Assembly (NCBI GenBank): GCA_046154185.1
Contig: JBJXGE010000012.1
Coordinates: 1 to 64,000 of the forward strand
Direction: 5' to 3'
DNA: 64,000 nt
Origin: JBJXGE01 sp046154185
GTDB taxonomy: Bacteria > Planctomycetota > UBA8108 > UBA1146 > JAJFFE01
The notes below the pieces were generated by a model. It was not told where the DNA came from and made no database searches. It saw only the letters and a list, made by a program, of their open reading frames with translations. A program made the position numbers and the translations under genes. This document shows positions 42,737 through 50,915 of this stretch, piece by piece (within the stretch, counting starts at the first letter, position 1; every line of letters starts with the position of its first letter).

Positions 42737-45415
42737 TTGGAGCCCTCACTCCCCTACCCAAAGCACGATTCCGACTCCGCTGAGACCATCGAGTGGATCG
42801 AGGCGTTAGGGCAAGTCCTCGAACAGTCCGGCACTTCGCGCACCCGCCACTTGGTGCACCGCGTCATCGAGCACGCGCAGAATCTCCAAATCGGGCTGCC
42901 GGCGCTCGTCCAGACGCCCTACATCAACACGATTCCGGTCGCAGCAGAGCCGGAGTTTCCGGGCGACGAAGCGCTCGAGCGCCGCATTCGACGCTTGACG
43001 CGTTGGAATTCGGTCGTGCAAGTCATCCGCGCGAACAAGCTCTTCGTCGGCATCGGCGGCCACCTGTCGACGTATGCGTCGGCCGCGAGTCTCTATGAAG
43101 TCGGCTTCAATCACTTTTTTCGCGGCAAAGATGATGGCGGCGCGGGCGATCAACTTTACGTGCAAGGCCACGCGACACCGGGAATCTACGCGCGCGCGTT
43201 TCTCGAAGGGCGTGTTACGAGTGAGCAGCTCGATCACTTTCGGCGCGAGTGCGTGCCAGGACGCGGCCTTTCTTCTTATCCGCATCCACGCTTGATGCCG
43301 GATTTTTGGGAGTTTCCGACCGTGTCGATGGGGCTCGCGCCGATCAACGCGATCTACCAAGCGCGCTTCAATCGTTATCTTCACAACCGTGGTATTTGCG
43401 ATACGTCCGCGAGTCGCGTTTGGGCCTTTCTCGGCGACGGCGAATGTGATGAGCCCGAGTCGCTCGGCGCGCTCACGCTCGCGGCGCGGGAAGAACTCGA
43501 CAATCTCGTGTTTGTGGTCAACTGCAATCTGCAACGCCTCGACGGCCCGGTGCGCGGCAACGGCAAGATCATTCAAGAACTCGAGGCGGTGTTTCACGGC
43601 GCCGGTTGGAATGTCATCAAAGTCATTTGGGGTGGCGCGTGGGATCCGTTGTTCGAACGCGATCACGATCACACTCTGGTGCGCCGACTCGGCGAAATCG
43701 TCGACGGCGAGTATCAGCGTTACTCGGTCGAGTCGGGCGCCTACACGCGCGAGCATTTGTGCGCCGGGTCCGAACGTTTGAAAGCGCTGTTTCAGGATCT
43801 CAGCGACGATGACATCAAGCGGCTGCGGCGCGGAGGTCACGATTATCGCAAGCTCTACGCGGCGTACAAACTCGCGACGGAAACGCGCGGCAAGCCGACC
43901 GTTATCCTCGCGAAGACCGTCAAGGGCTGGACGCTCGGTGACCAAGCGGAAGCGCGCAACGTCACGCACCAAGTCAAGAAGATGACCGAAGACGAGTTGC
44001 GCGCGTTTCGGGATCGGCTGCAGCTTCCCATTCCCGATGAACAGCTCGCCGATCCGCCGTATTACCATCCGGGTCGCGACTCGGAAGAAGTCGAGTACAT
44101 GCTGGCGCGGCGGAAGGCGCTCGGCGGTTCCGTGCCGCGCCGCGTCGTGCGCGCGGTCATGCCGGCCTTGCCGGCGCCGGCGGTTTATCAGCCGCTCCTC
44201 GCGCCGGGCCCGACGACGGTCCCGTACTCAACGACCATGGCGTTCGTGCGTTTGCTACGCGAATTGCTGCGCGATAAGTCGGTCGGGAAGCGCGTGGTGC
44301 CGATCATCTCCGACGAAGCGCGCACGTTCGGCATGGAACCGTTCTTCAAGATCGCCGGAATCTACGCGCACTCGGGACAGAAATATCAACCGGTCGATCA
44401 CGATCTCATGTTCGGTTATCACGAGCGGAAGGATGGCCAGATACTCGAGGAAGGCATCACCGAGTGCGGCTCGCTTGCGAGCTTCATCGCGGCGGGCTCG
44501 AGCTACGCGACGCACGGCGAAGTGATGATTCCGTTTTTCATCTTCTATTCGATGTTTGGTTTTCAGCGCGTCGGCGATCAGATTTGGTTGCTCGGCGATC
44601 AACGTGGGCGCGGCTTCCTGCTCGGGGCGACGGCCGGCCGCACGACGCTGAACGGCGAAGGTCTTCAACATCAGGATGGCCACAGTCTATTGCTCGCGAG
44701 TACGGTGCCGTGCTGCGTGTCCTACGATCCTGCGTTCAGCTACGAAGTCGCGACGATCATCGCAGACGGCTTGCGCCGCATGTACGGCAATAACGAAGAC
44801 GTGTTTTATTACCTGACTTTGTACAACGAAAACTACGACCATCCACCGATGCCGGCGGGCGTGGAGGAGGGAATTCTCAAAGGAATCTATCGTTTGCGCG
44901 CGGCTGGCATCGAGAGTAAGCGGCGCGTGCGATTGCTCGGCAGCGGGTCGCTGCTCCCGCAAGTCGTGGCAGCTGCGCAGATGCTCGAGAACGACTATCA
45001 AGTCGCCGCCGAAGTCTACAGCGTCACGAGCTACCAACAGCTTCGACATGACGCATTGACGAAGGAACGCCACGCGCTCCTCCATCCGGGCGCCGCCGCC
45101 GAAACGCCCTACGTCACGCAGATTCTGCCGAAACCCGGCGGTCCGGTCATCGCCGTCAGCGACTTCATGCGCCAAATCCCTGACATGATCAGCCGCTGGG
45201 TGCCGGCCGGTCTCACGCCCCTCGGCACCGATGGTTACGGCCTCAGCGATTCGCGCGAAGCGCTGCGCCGTTTCTTCGAAGTCGACGCCGCGGCGGTCGT
45301 CGTCACCGCGCTCTCGGTCCTCTGCCGCGAAGGTCAAGTGCCGGCGCAGGTCGTGAAGGACGCGATGCGAAAACTCGAAGTCGACCCGGACCAGACGGAT
45401 CCGCGCTCGCGATAA
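42737..45415 (+). CDS. aceE: Pyruvate dehydrogenase E1, homodimeric type
   Basis: Thiamine-diphosphate enzyme that decarboxylates pyruvate and reductively acetylates the lipoyl group of E2. About 892 residues match AceE (887). Motifs: GGHLSTYASAASLYEVGFNHF, the TPP-binding GDGECDEPES…NCNLQRLDGPVRGNGKI, TVKGWTLG, and a complete C-terminal transketolase-like part. There is no ATG; two in-frame TTG codons (42731 and 42737) follow GGAAGGA, and 42737 has the better 9-nt spacing. The E2 (aceF) and E3 (lpd) genes normally found alongside are absent here. Confidence 0.96.
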   Translation: MEPSLPYPKHDSDSAETIEWIEALGQVLEQSGTSRTRHLVHRVIEHAQNLQIGLPALVQTPYINTIPVAAEPEFPGDEALERRIRRLTRWNSVVQVIRANKLFVGIGGHLSTYASAASLYEVGFNHFFRGKDDGGAGDQLYVQGHATPGIYARAFLEGRVTSEQLDHFRRECVPGRGLSSYPHPRLMPDFWEFPTVSMGLAPINAIYQARFNRYLHNRGICDTSASRVWAFLGDGECDEPESLGALTLAAREELDNLVFVVNCNLQRLDGPVRGNGKIIQELEAVFHGAGWNVIKVIWGGAWDPLFERDHDHTLVRRLGEIVDGEYQRYSVESGAYTREHLCAGSERLKALFQDLSDDDIKRLRRGGHDYRKLYAAYKLATETRGKPTVILAKTVKGWTLGDQAEARNVTHQVKKMTEDELRAFRDRLQLPIPDEQLADPPYYHPGRDSEEVEYMLARRKALGGSVPRRVVRAVMPALPAPAVYQPLLAPGPTTVPYSTTMAFVRLLRELLRDKSVGKRVVPIISDEARTFGMEPFFKIAGIYAHSGQKYQPVDHDLMFGYHERKDGQILEEGITECGSLASFIAAGSSYATHGEVMIPFFIFYSMFGFQRVGDQIWLLGDQRGRGFLLGATAGRTTLNGEGLQHQDGHSLLLASTVPCCVSYDPAFSYEVATIIADGLRRMYGNNEDVFYYLTLYNENYDHPPMPAGVEEGILKGIYRLRAAGIESKRRVRLLGSGSLLPQVVAAAQMLENDYQVAAEVYSVTSYQQLRHDALTKERHALLHPGAAAETPYVTQILPKPGGPVIAVSDFMRQIPDMISRWVPAGLTPLGTDGYGLSDSREALRRFFEVDAAAVVVTALSVLCREGQVPAQVVKDAMRKLEVDPDQTDPRSR

Positions 45416-45430
45416 GACGAATGAGCGCGG

Positions 45431-48340
45431 CTACAGCGGGGCGAGCGGCAGCACGAGCAGGTCGCCGTGCACGACGACGTAGACGAGTTGCGCCGTTTCA
45501 TCGACAAAACAATTGTCGGCGTTGAATTGGATGGGATAGCTTCGCACGGGCGTGAAGCCGGAGCGTGTGCGATGCGCGCGACCCAATGTCGTGTGGTTCT
45601 CCGCCAACAGCGTAGCCCACACTTCGTTCGCTTGACGCGTCGGCTGAGGAGCGCGCACGAACGCGGGATGCCCGACCCGTGGTTCAAACCCGGCCCACTC
45701 GGCCGGCGGCAGCACTCGCTCACCTACGTTTGCTCCATCCCAAACGTGCCAATCGAGCATCGACGCGTTGGAAGAAACCGTCGGAGTGCCATTCTTATCC
45801 AGACCGAAGCCGACCCTTACTTCGCCATTGTGAACGGTCACTGCGTGAAGCGGCCTCTTTTCGTCACTGTAGAGCACGCGCGCCCCCGGCATCCCCTCTA
45901 GACGTTCGTAGACGATTGGCATCCCAACTGTCCAAGCGAGTGGATAAATCTGGCGCCACACGAGAGTCCAAGGCGATGCTGCGCTCGCGGGGCAAGCAGC
46001 GCAGATGTTGATGCACCGACCGCCTTCCGGCGTGCAGCGAATCAGTGCTCGGCTAAACGTGCTTTCACAAGCGGAGATATGCGGCAATTCGAAAAAATCA
46101 TACGACTCGATCACGCGCTGAATCGTTCGCCACTCGTCCTGCGTCAATTTTCGACTGCGAGAGCGGTCGTCGTCGACGGGAATGCGCAGCCACACTTCTT
46201 CGCCGTGGCGTGTGAAGGAAATCGTAGACCCGTAGAAACACCCCGCCTCCTCCAACACCAACACCTCGTCCGGCGCCGATGGTGCACGAAAACGTTGAGC
46301 CCATTCCGCGTCGACGAAACTATCGACGCTTGGCGAATGAAAGTGCGTTCGAAGCACGAGATACGCATCGGGGTATCGCTTTCGAAGAATGGTCTGCGCC
46401 GCGACAGAGGCTTCCGTCAATAAATAAGCCTCTGCCGCCCGCACGAGTGCAGGTGGCGCCGCTTCAAGCGCTCGGCGTAACAACGGCAGCGGGAGTTCTT
46501 GCCGGACGATACGCGCGCACGCGCAGAGCGCGGCTTGCGCTGCACGGTTATTCCCGAGGAGGATCGCCTCCGCTGCTCTAGCGTCGTTGGCCATCACCGC
46601 GCCAACTCCGGCGGCGAAGCCTTCGCTCGCGAGGACGGCCGCGAGCGCCGCACCGCCTTGCTGACTATGCACGTCACGGTGCGTGAGCGCAACGCGGATC
46701 GCCGATGCATCGATAACGCCGGCTGCGAGCTGCGCGAAGAAATACTCAGAAGCGCACGGCTCGACGCGCGCGGCGAGAAAGGCCGCGAGTCGCAGCGCGA
46801 AGGTCGGCTCATTCGCCCGCAGCGTAGCGACGCGCGCCGCTAGCGCTGCGAAAAGCGATGGCGAAATCTCTGGTGCAAAGGTCGGCAGGTCCGACGTGAA
46901 GTCCTCATCCATAGCGGCCCAGTACATTAGGTTCGGCGAGCCATCGAGCAGCGGGTCGGGGACTAGAACTTGCTGGCCGCCGCGGACCTTGGACTCGATG
47001 TGCGCAACGACCTCGGCGTCACTGAAGCCACCAAGAGTGTAGATGGCTTCGAAGAGTTCCGCCGAAAACTCGCCGGCGCGCTTGTCCGCGAGCGCTTGCC
47101 GTAAAGGTCGAATCGCTGCGTCCACGCCTTGGTGAGACAGCGCAGTCGCCACGGCCAGGAGTTCTGCGCCCGACTCGACCTCCGCGGCCACAAGTTGGGC
47201 CGGAATCGCCGGTGCGAATTCGATACGCCCAAGGCGCTCAAGAAAGACGAGACGCGAGCCGGCGCGCGACCAAGTCGCATCACGAACCCAAGGAAGTAAG
47301 CGTTCCGCAATGACGGCTTCGTGACCTTCGACACTCGTTTCCGCCAGTCTCTCGACCGCGAAGTCGTGAACGTACGCGAAGTCGTAAACTGTGCTGTCGG
47401 GATAACCGACGAGCGCAACGAGAACTTCGAACAGACCGCCGATATCGCCCGCCAGTGCTTGGTCTAGTGGTGGCGGTTCGTCAAAACTGGATGGACAAAC
47501 GGAGAGCCATTTTCGCTGTGCAGCGTCGAGGAGCAAGTCGCGGAACCAAATTTCACGCCCATTCCACTGCGATGAACACAAGCGACAAAGTGCGAGAGTT
47601 CGAAGCCGATCGCCACACTCGGGCTCTCGGACAATTGCTTGCAGTCGGTTGCGCGGCGCCGAGACTCCATCGGCGCCGCTCGCAACCATTGCGTCATACA
47701 AGAAAAGCGTTGCGCAGGCCGCGAGCGCATCGTTCGACCAGCGGCTGCTACGTTCCAAGAGCGGCATAGCTTCGGCGCCAAATCGGCGCACGAGGCGCTC
47801 GAGGCGCTTGAGATAGAGCGAATCCGAAAGCCAAGAAGACGGATCAAACGTGAGTAATTCCTCACTCAACACTTCCAGCGGCGCAAGCTCCCAGTGCGCG
47901 ACTTCGAGCCAATGCACGACATCGTGCCTCGCGCGCAATGAAACCGTTTCGCTGCCGTGCGGGAACACGCCGCGCACCAGTGCCTCATTGGCCACGGTCG
48001 GTGAGAGGTGACGAACTAGCACCATCAATCGATCGGGATCTTTGGCAAGAATCTCGACTAACCGCGCCTCCGTCGCGGCGTCGGGACGCGGCGGCTTGTT
48101 CTTCGAAAAAAAATCATCGTCTTGCGCCGACCACCAAGCATCGATGACCTCGAGCGCCGAGGTCGCGGGTGGAGGTTTCGTCGCATACGGCGCGAATGGC
48201 CGCCAATCGATTTCCTCCGGACTCGCAGCAAGGAGTCGCTCGATGGCGAATAACCATCGTTCAGTTTCTGCGACGAGGGGCATGGGCACGCAGAGTACGG
48301 ACAGCGTGATGAGCGTTCGCAACGTGATCCGTGGCTGCAT
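45431..48340 (-). CDS. Large exported protein of unknown function with helical repeats
   Basis: 969 residues. I do not recognise a family. The ATG at 48340 is chosen because it is followed by a clear signal peptide (MQPRITLRTLITLSVLCV…PLVA); the longer frame to 48529 adds 63 unlikely residues. Residues about 30-700 are strongly helical, Ala/Leu/Glu-rich and resemble alpha-alpha (HEAT/ARM-like) repeats in style. The last 270 residues are mixed beta with many Trp/Tyr/Phe (PSVDSF, GCFYGSTISFTRHGEEVWLRIPV, CINICAACPASAAS). Several Cys (near residues 805-850) could form disulfides. No catalytic motif was spotted. It is convergent with aceE and downstream of ahcY, but separated from ahcY by a terminator. 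Confidence 0.75.
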   Translation of the reverse strand: MQPRITLRTLITLSVLCVPMPLVAETERWLFAIERLLAASPEEIDWRPFAPYATKPPPATSALEVIDAWWSAQDDDFFSKNKPPRPDAATEARLVEILAKDPDRLMVLVRHLSPTVANEALVRGVFPHGSETVSLRARHDVVHWLEVAHWELAPLEVLSEELLTFDPSSWLSDSLYLKRLERLVRRFGAEAMPLLERSSRWSNDALAACATLFLYDAMVASGADGVSAPRNRLQAIVREPECGDRLRTLALCRLCSSQWNGREIWFRDLLLDAAQRKWLSVCPSSFDEPPPLDQALAGDIGGLFEVLVALVGYPDSTVYDFAYVHDFAVERLAETSVEGHEAVIAERLLPWVRDATWSRAGSRLVFLERLGRIEFAPAIPAQLVAAEVESGAELLAVATALSHQGVDAAIRPLRQALADKRAGEFSAELFEAIYTLGGFSDAEVVAHIESKVRGGQQVLVPDPLLDGSPNLMYWAAMDEDFTSDLPTFAPEISPSLFAALAARVATLRANEPTFALRLAAFLAARVEPCASEYFFAQLAAGVIDASAIRVALTHRDVHSQQGGAALAAVLASEGFAAGVGAVMANDARAAEAILLGNNRAAQAALCACARIVRQELPLPLLRRALEAAPPALVRAAEAYLLTEASVAAQTILRKRYPDAYLVLRTHFHSPSVDSFVDAEWAQRFRAPSAPDEVLVLEEAGCFYGSTISFTRHGEEVWLRIPVDDDRSRSRKLTQDEWRTIQRVIESYDFFELPHISACESTFSRALIRCTPEGGRCINICAACPASAASPWTLVWRQIYPLAWTVGMPIVYERLEGMPGARVLYSDEKRPLHAVTVHNGEVRVGFGLDKNGTPTVSSNASMLDWHVWDGANVGERVLPPAEWAGFEPRVGHPAFVRAPQPTRQANEVWATLLAENHTTLGRAHRTRSGFTPVRSYPIQFNADNCFVDETAQLVYVVVHGDLLVLPLAPL

Positions 48341-48392
48341 AGAAATTATCTTTCGCGAAACGAGAAGAGTCGCGCGCTGGGAGGCGGCGAAG

Positions 48393-48423
48393 ATTCTAGC
48401 AAAAACTACGATTCCCGTGCCAA
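48393..48423 (-). promoter_or_regulatory. Possible promoter for the 969-residue protein gene
   Basis: Minus strand TTGGCA (48418-48423) and TAGAAT (48393-48398), both 5 of 6 to consensus, but the 19-nt spacer is long. It lies about 55 nt before the ATG. Confidence 0.35.
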
Positions 48424-48593
48424 ACATACGTGTTGGTGCCCCAAATTGGCGCGGCGCCAGAAGTCGCACGCACGTCTCGACGATGTCGGATCTTAGAGTC
48501 GTGCACCGGATGTACACGTGGTCCGGCACGCGCCGTGATTTCCTACATATATGCGATCTGCAGCAGCAGCTCGGCGGCGAGAATTGGTCCTAG

Positions 48594-48628
48594 AAAACAC
48601 AGCCGCTTCCCGAACGGGAAGCGGCTGT
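48594..48628 (-). terminator. Intrinsic terminator after ahcY
   Basis: A near-perfect 14-bp inverted repeat, ACAGCCGCTTCCCG with CGGGAAGCGGCTGT (48599-48628), with a 2-nt centre. On the minus strand it is followed by GTTTTC (U4 at 48594-48597). It lies about 40 nt after the ahcY stop. Confidence 0.9.
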
Positions 48629-48670
48629 CGCTTGCATCGCGAACCGCTTAACGGCTCCGACGCCGAGTCA

Positions 48671-49993
48671 TCAATACCGGTAGTGATCCGGCTTGAATGG
48701 GCCTTCGGCGTTGATCCCCAAGTACTGTGATTGTTTCGATGTCAATCGCGTGAGCTTCGCGCCGAGTTGCTGCAGGTGAAGTTGCGCGACTTCTTCGTCG
48801 AGCTTCTTCGGCAGGACGTGCACACCGACCGGGTAGTTTTTCGTTTCGGTCCAGAGCGCGATCTGCGCGAGCACTTGATTGGTGAACGAACTCGACATCA
48901 CGAATGACGGGTGACCGGTCGCGCAGCCGAGATTCACCAAGCGACCTTCGGCGAGCAAAATCACGCTGTGGCCATCGGGGTACGTGTACTTGTCGACCTG
49001 CGGCTTGATGTTCACCTTCTTCAAGTCTTTGCGACCGTTCAAGTAGGCGACATCGATTTCGAGATCGAAGTGGCCGATGTTGCAGACGATCGCATCGTTC
49101 TTCATGCGGTCGAGGTGCTCGGGGCGAATCACATCGCAGCAACCGGTCGCAGTGACGAAGATGTTGCCGAGCGGCGCGATCTCTTCCATCGTCACGACCT
49201 GGTAGCCTTCCATGCACGCTTGCAGCGCGTTGATGGGATCGATCTCGGTGATGAACACGCGCGCGCCCGCGCGGCCAAGCGCTTGCGCGCAGCCCTTGCC
49301 GACATCGCCGTAGCCGGCGACGACCGCGACTTTGCCCGCGATCATCACATCGGTCGCGCGTTTGATCCCGTCGACGAGCGACTCGCGGCAGCCGTAAAGG
49401 TTATCGAACTTGCTCTTGGTCACGGAGTCGTTGACGTTGATCGCCGGAATGCGCAGCTCCCCGCGCTCGTGCATTTGGTAGAGCCGATGCACGCCGGTCG
49501 TCGTCTCTTCGCTGATGCCGCGGATGCCCGCGATCAGCTCCGGGTATTTCTGATGCACGATCTGCGTCAAGTCGCCACCGTCATCGAGAATCATGTTGAG
49601 CGGCTTGTCGCCGAAGAAGAGCGTCTGCTCGATGCACCAGTTGTATTCGTCTTCAGTCTCGCCCTTCCATGCATAGACGGGAATCCCGGCGGCGGCGATC
49701 GCGGCGGCGGCGTGGTCTTGCGTCGAGAAAATGTTGCAGGAACTCCAGGTGACTTCGGCACCGAGCAGCTTGAGCGTCTCGATGAGGACCGCGGTCTGAA
49801 TCGTCATGTGCAGGCAGCCCGCGATGCGGGCGCCGGCGAGCGGCTTTTTGCCAGCGTATTTCGCCCGCAACGCCATGAGACCCGGCATCTCGTTTTCGGC
49901 GATCACGATCTCTTTGCGACCCCACTCGGCGAGCGCGAGGTCTTTCACTTTGTACGGCGGCTTCTTCGTGGCCGTGGTCTTTGTCGTGAGCAT
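48671..49993 (-). CDS. ahcY: Adenosylhomocysteinase
   Basis: NAD-dependent hydrolysis of S-adenosylhomocysteine to adenosine and homocysteine, which relieves inhibition of methyltransferases. The 440 residues carry KDLALAEWGRKEIVIAENEMPGLM, GCLHMTIQTAVLIETL, SSCNIFSTQDHAAAAIA, the Rossmann loop VAGYGDVGKGCAQ, DSVTKSKFDNLYGCRESLVDGI and the C-terminal GPFKPDHYRY with Lys/Tyr. The length matches (about 430-470). The start is ATG with GGAAAGG 6 nt upstream. A candidate promoter and an AT-rich leader lie upstream, and a strong terminator follows. Confidence 0.97.
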   Translation of the reverse strand: MLTTKTTATKKPPYKVKDLALAEWGRKEIVIAENEMPGLMALRAKYAGKKPLAGARIAGCLHMTIQTAVLIETLKLLGAEVTWSSCNIFSTQDHAAAAIAAAGIPVYAWKGETEDEYNWCIEQTLFFGDKPLNMILDDGGDLTQIVHQKYPELIAGIRGISEETTTGVHRLYQMHERGELRIPAINVNDSVTKSKFDNLYGCRESLVDGIKRATDVMIAGKVAVVAGYGDVGKGCAQALGRAGARVFITEIDPINALQACMEGYQVVTMEEIAPLGNIFVTATGCCDVIRPEHLDRMKNDAIVCNIGHFDLEIDVAYLNGRKDLKKVNIKPQVDKYTYPDGHSVILLAEGRLVNLGCATGHPSFVMSSSFTNQVLAQIALWTETKNYPVGVHVLPKKLDEEVAQLHLQQLGAKLTRLTSKQSQYLGINAEGPFKPDHYRY

Positions 49994-50072
49994 GCGTTGC
50001 CTTTCCGGCTAAAAGTCGAAGTCGATCGTCCGCCCTGCGGCTCCCCCGCCGCGGCCTGCAAATCTGTCTATC

Positions 50073-50100
50073 AAGATACACGGATATATTCGGTTGGCAA
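50073..50100 (-). promoter_or_regulatory. Candidate sigma70 promoter for ahcY
   Basis: Minus strand TTGCCA (50095-50100), 16-nt spacer, TATCTT (50073-50078), within an AT-rich stretch unusual for this GC-rich window. About 75 nt of leader precede the ATG. Confidence 0.5.
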
Positions 50101-50295
50101 GTCGTCAGTTCAAGAGGCGCGATTGGAAAGCACGCCCCACCCCGGAGTTCGGCAGCCCGGCGCCACCGTGCATCCGAGGGCTGGCGCGCACCTCTGACAC
50201 GCCGGGTACGGTGTGCGGTCCAAGATAGAATGCCCGCGTTTGTCACCCCCACCGGCGTCGAGTCGGCAATAAGCTGCTGGGCTTGTGAGCGAGCC

Positions 50296-50835
50296 ATGAC
50301 CGAACACACATTCGTGATCGAGCGCCTCCTACTGCCTTTGAGTGACTCCGATCGGCGAGCGCTCGCGCGGCTGCTTGTCGACGCGGTCGAGTCGGGCGCG
50401 GCCGTGAGCTTTCTCGCGCCGCTCGCGATCGCACGCGCCGAGGATTGGTGGCGAACAACGACGGCGGCGGCGCACGCGGGTGCGATCTATCTCGTCGCGC
50501 GCGATGCCGAAGGCGCCATCGTCGGCGCCGTCCAGCTCCATCCGGCCTGGGCGCCGAACCAGCCGCATCGCGCGGACATCGCGAAGCTCCTGGTGCATCG
50601 CCGCTACCGCCGCACGGGACTCGGCACGCAACTCATGCAGGCGATCGAAGACGCGGCGCTACACGCCGGGTTCACGCTACTGACTCTCGACGCGAAGCGG
50701 GGCGGGGCGGCGGAGCGGTTGTATCGCCGGCTCGGGTGGATCGCGGCCGGAACGATTCCGGGCTATGCCATCGACTCGGATGGCACGCCGCACGACACGG
50801 TCGTCTTCTACAAACAACTCGCGAGCCGCGCGTGA
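50296..50835 (+). CDS. GNAT-family N-acetyltransferase
   Basis: 179-residue acetyltransferase from the ATG at 50296; the frame opens at 50230. The core is IAKLLVHRRYRRTGLGTQLMQAIEDAALHAG, with RRTGLG as the acetyl-CoA loop, followed by GAAERLYRRLGW and a C-terminal GTPHDTVVFYK. The last two segments are typical of stand-alone GNATs acting on small molecules. The substrate is unknown. It precedes acsA by 80 nt on the same strand, a pairing that recalls acetyltransferases that regulate acetyl-CoA synthetase, but no direct evidence of that role is seen. Confidence 0.88.
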   Translation: MTEHTFVIERLLLPLSDSDRRALARLLVDAVESGAAVSFLAPLAIARAEDWWRTTTAAAHAGAIYLVARDAEGAIVGAVQLHPAWAPNQPHRADIAKLLVHRRYRRTGLGTQLMQAIEDAALHAGFTLLTLDAKRGGAAERLYRRLGWIAAGTIPGYAIDSDGTPHDTVVFYKQLASRA

Positions 50836-50915
50836 GTCCGCAGCCGCGGGGGTAGCGTTCGGCTCGGGGACTTGCGAAACTGTCGGCCCGCACACCCAAA
50901 CGGAAGAGGATTCGC

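Larger units (their letters stand above)
48341..48670. other. 330-bp intergenic region between ahcY and the 969-residue protein gene
   Basis: Contains the ahcY terminator at 48594-48628 and the candidate promoter at 48393-48423. Nothing else recognisable was seen between them. Confidence 0.6.

Noticed and set aside
49994..50100. SAH riboswitch upstream of ahcY
   Set aside because: The leader lacks the conserved GAGGAGCGCUGC/CCAGGCUCG core, so I would not call it a riboswitch.
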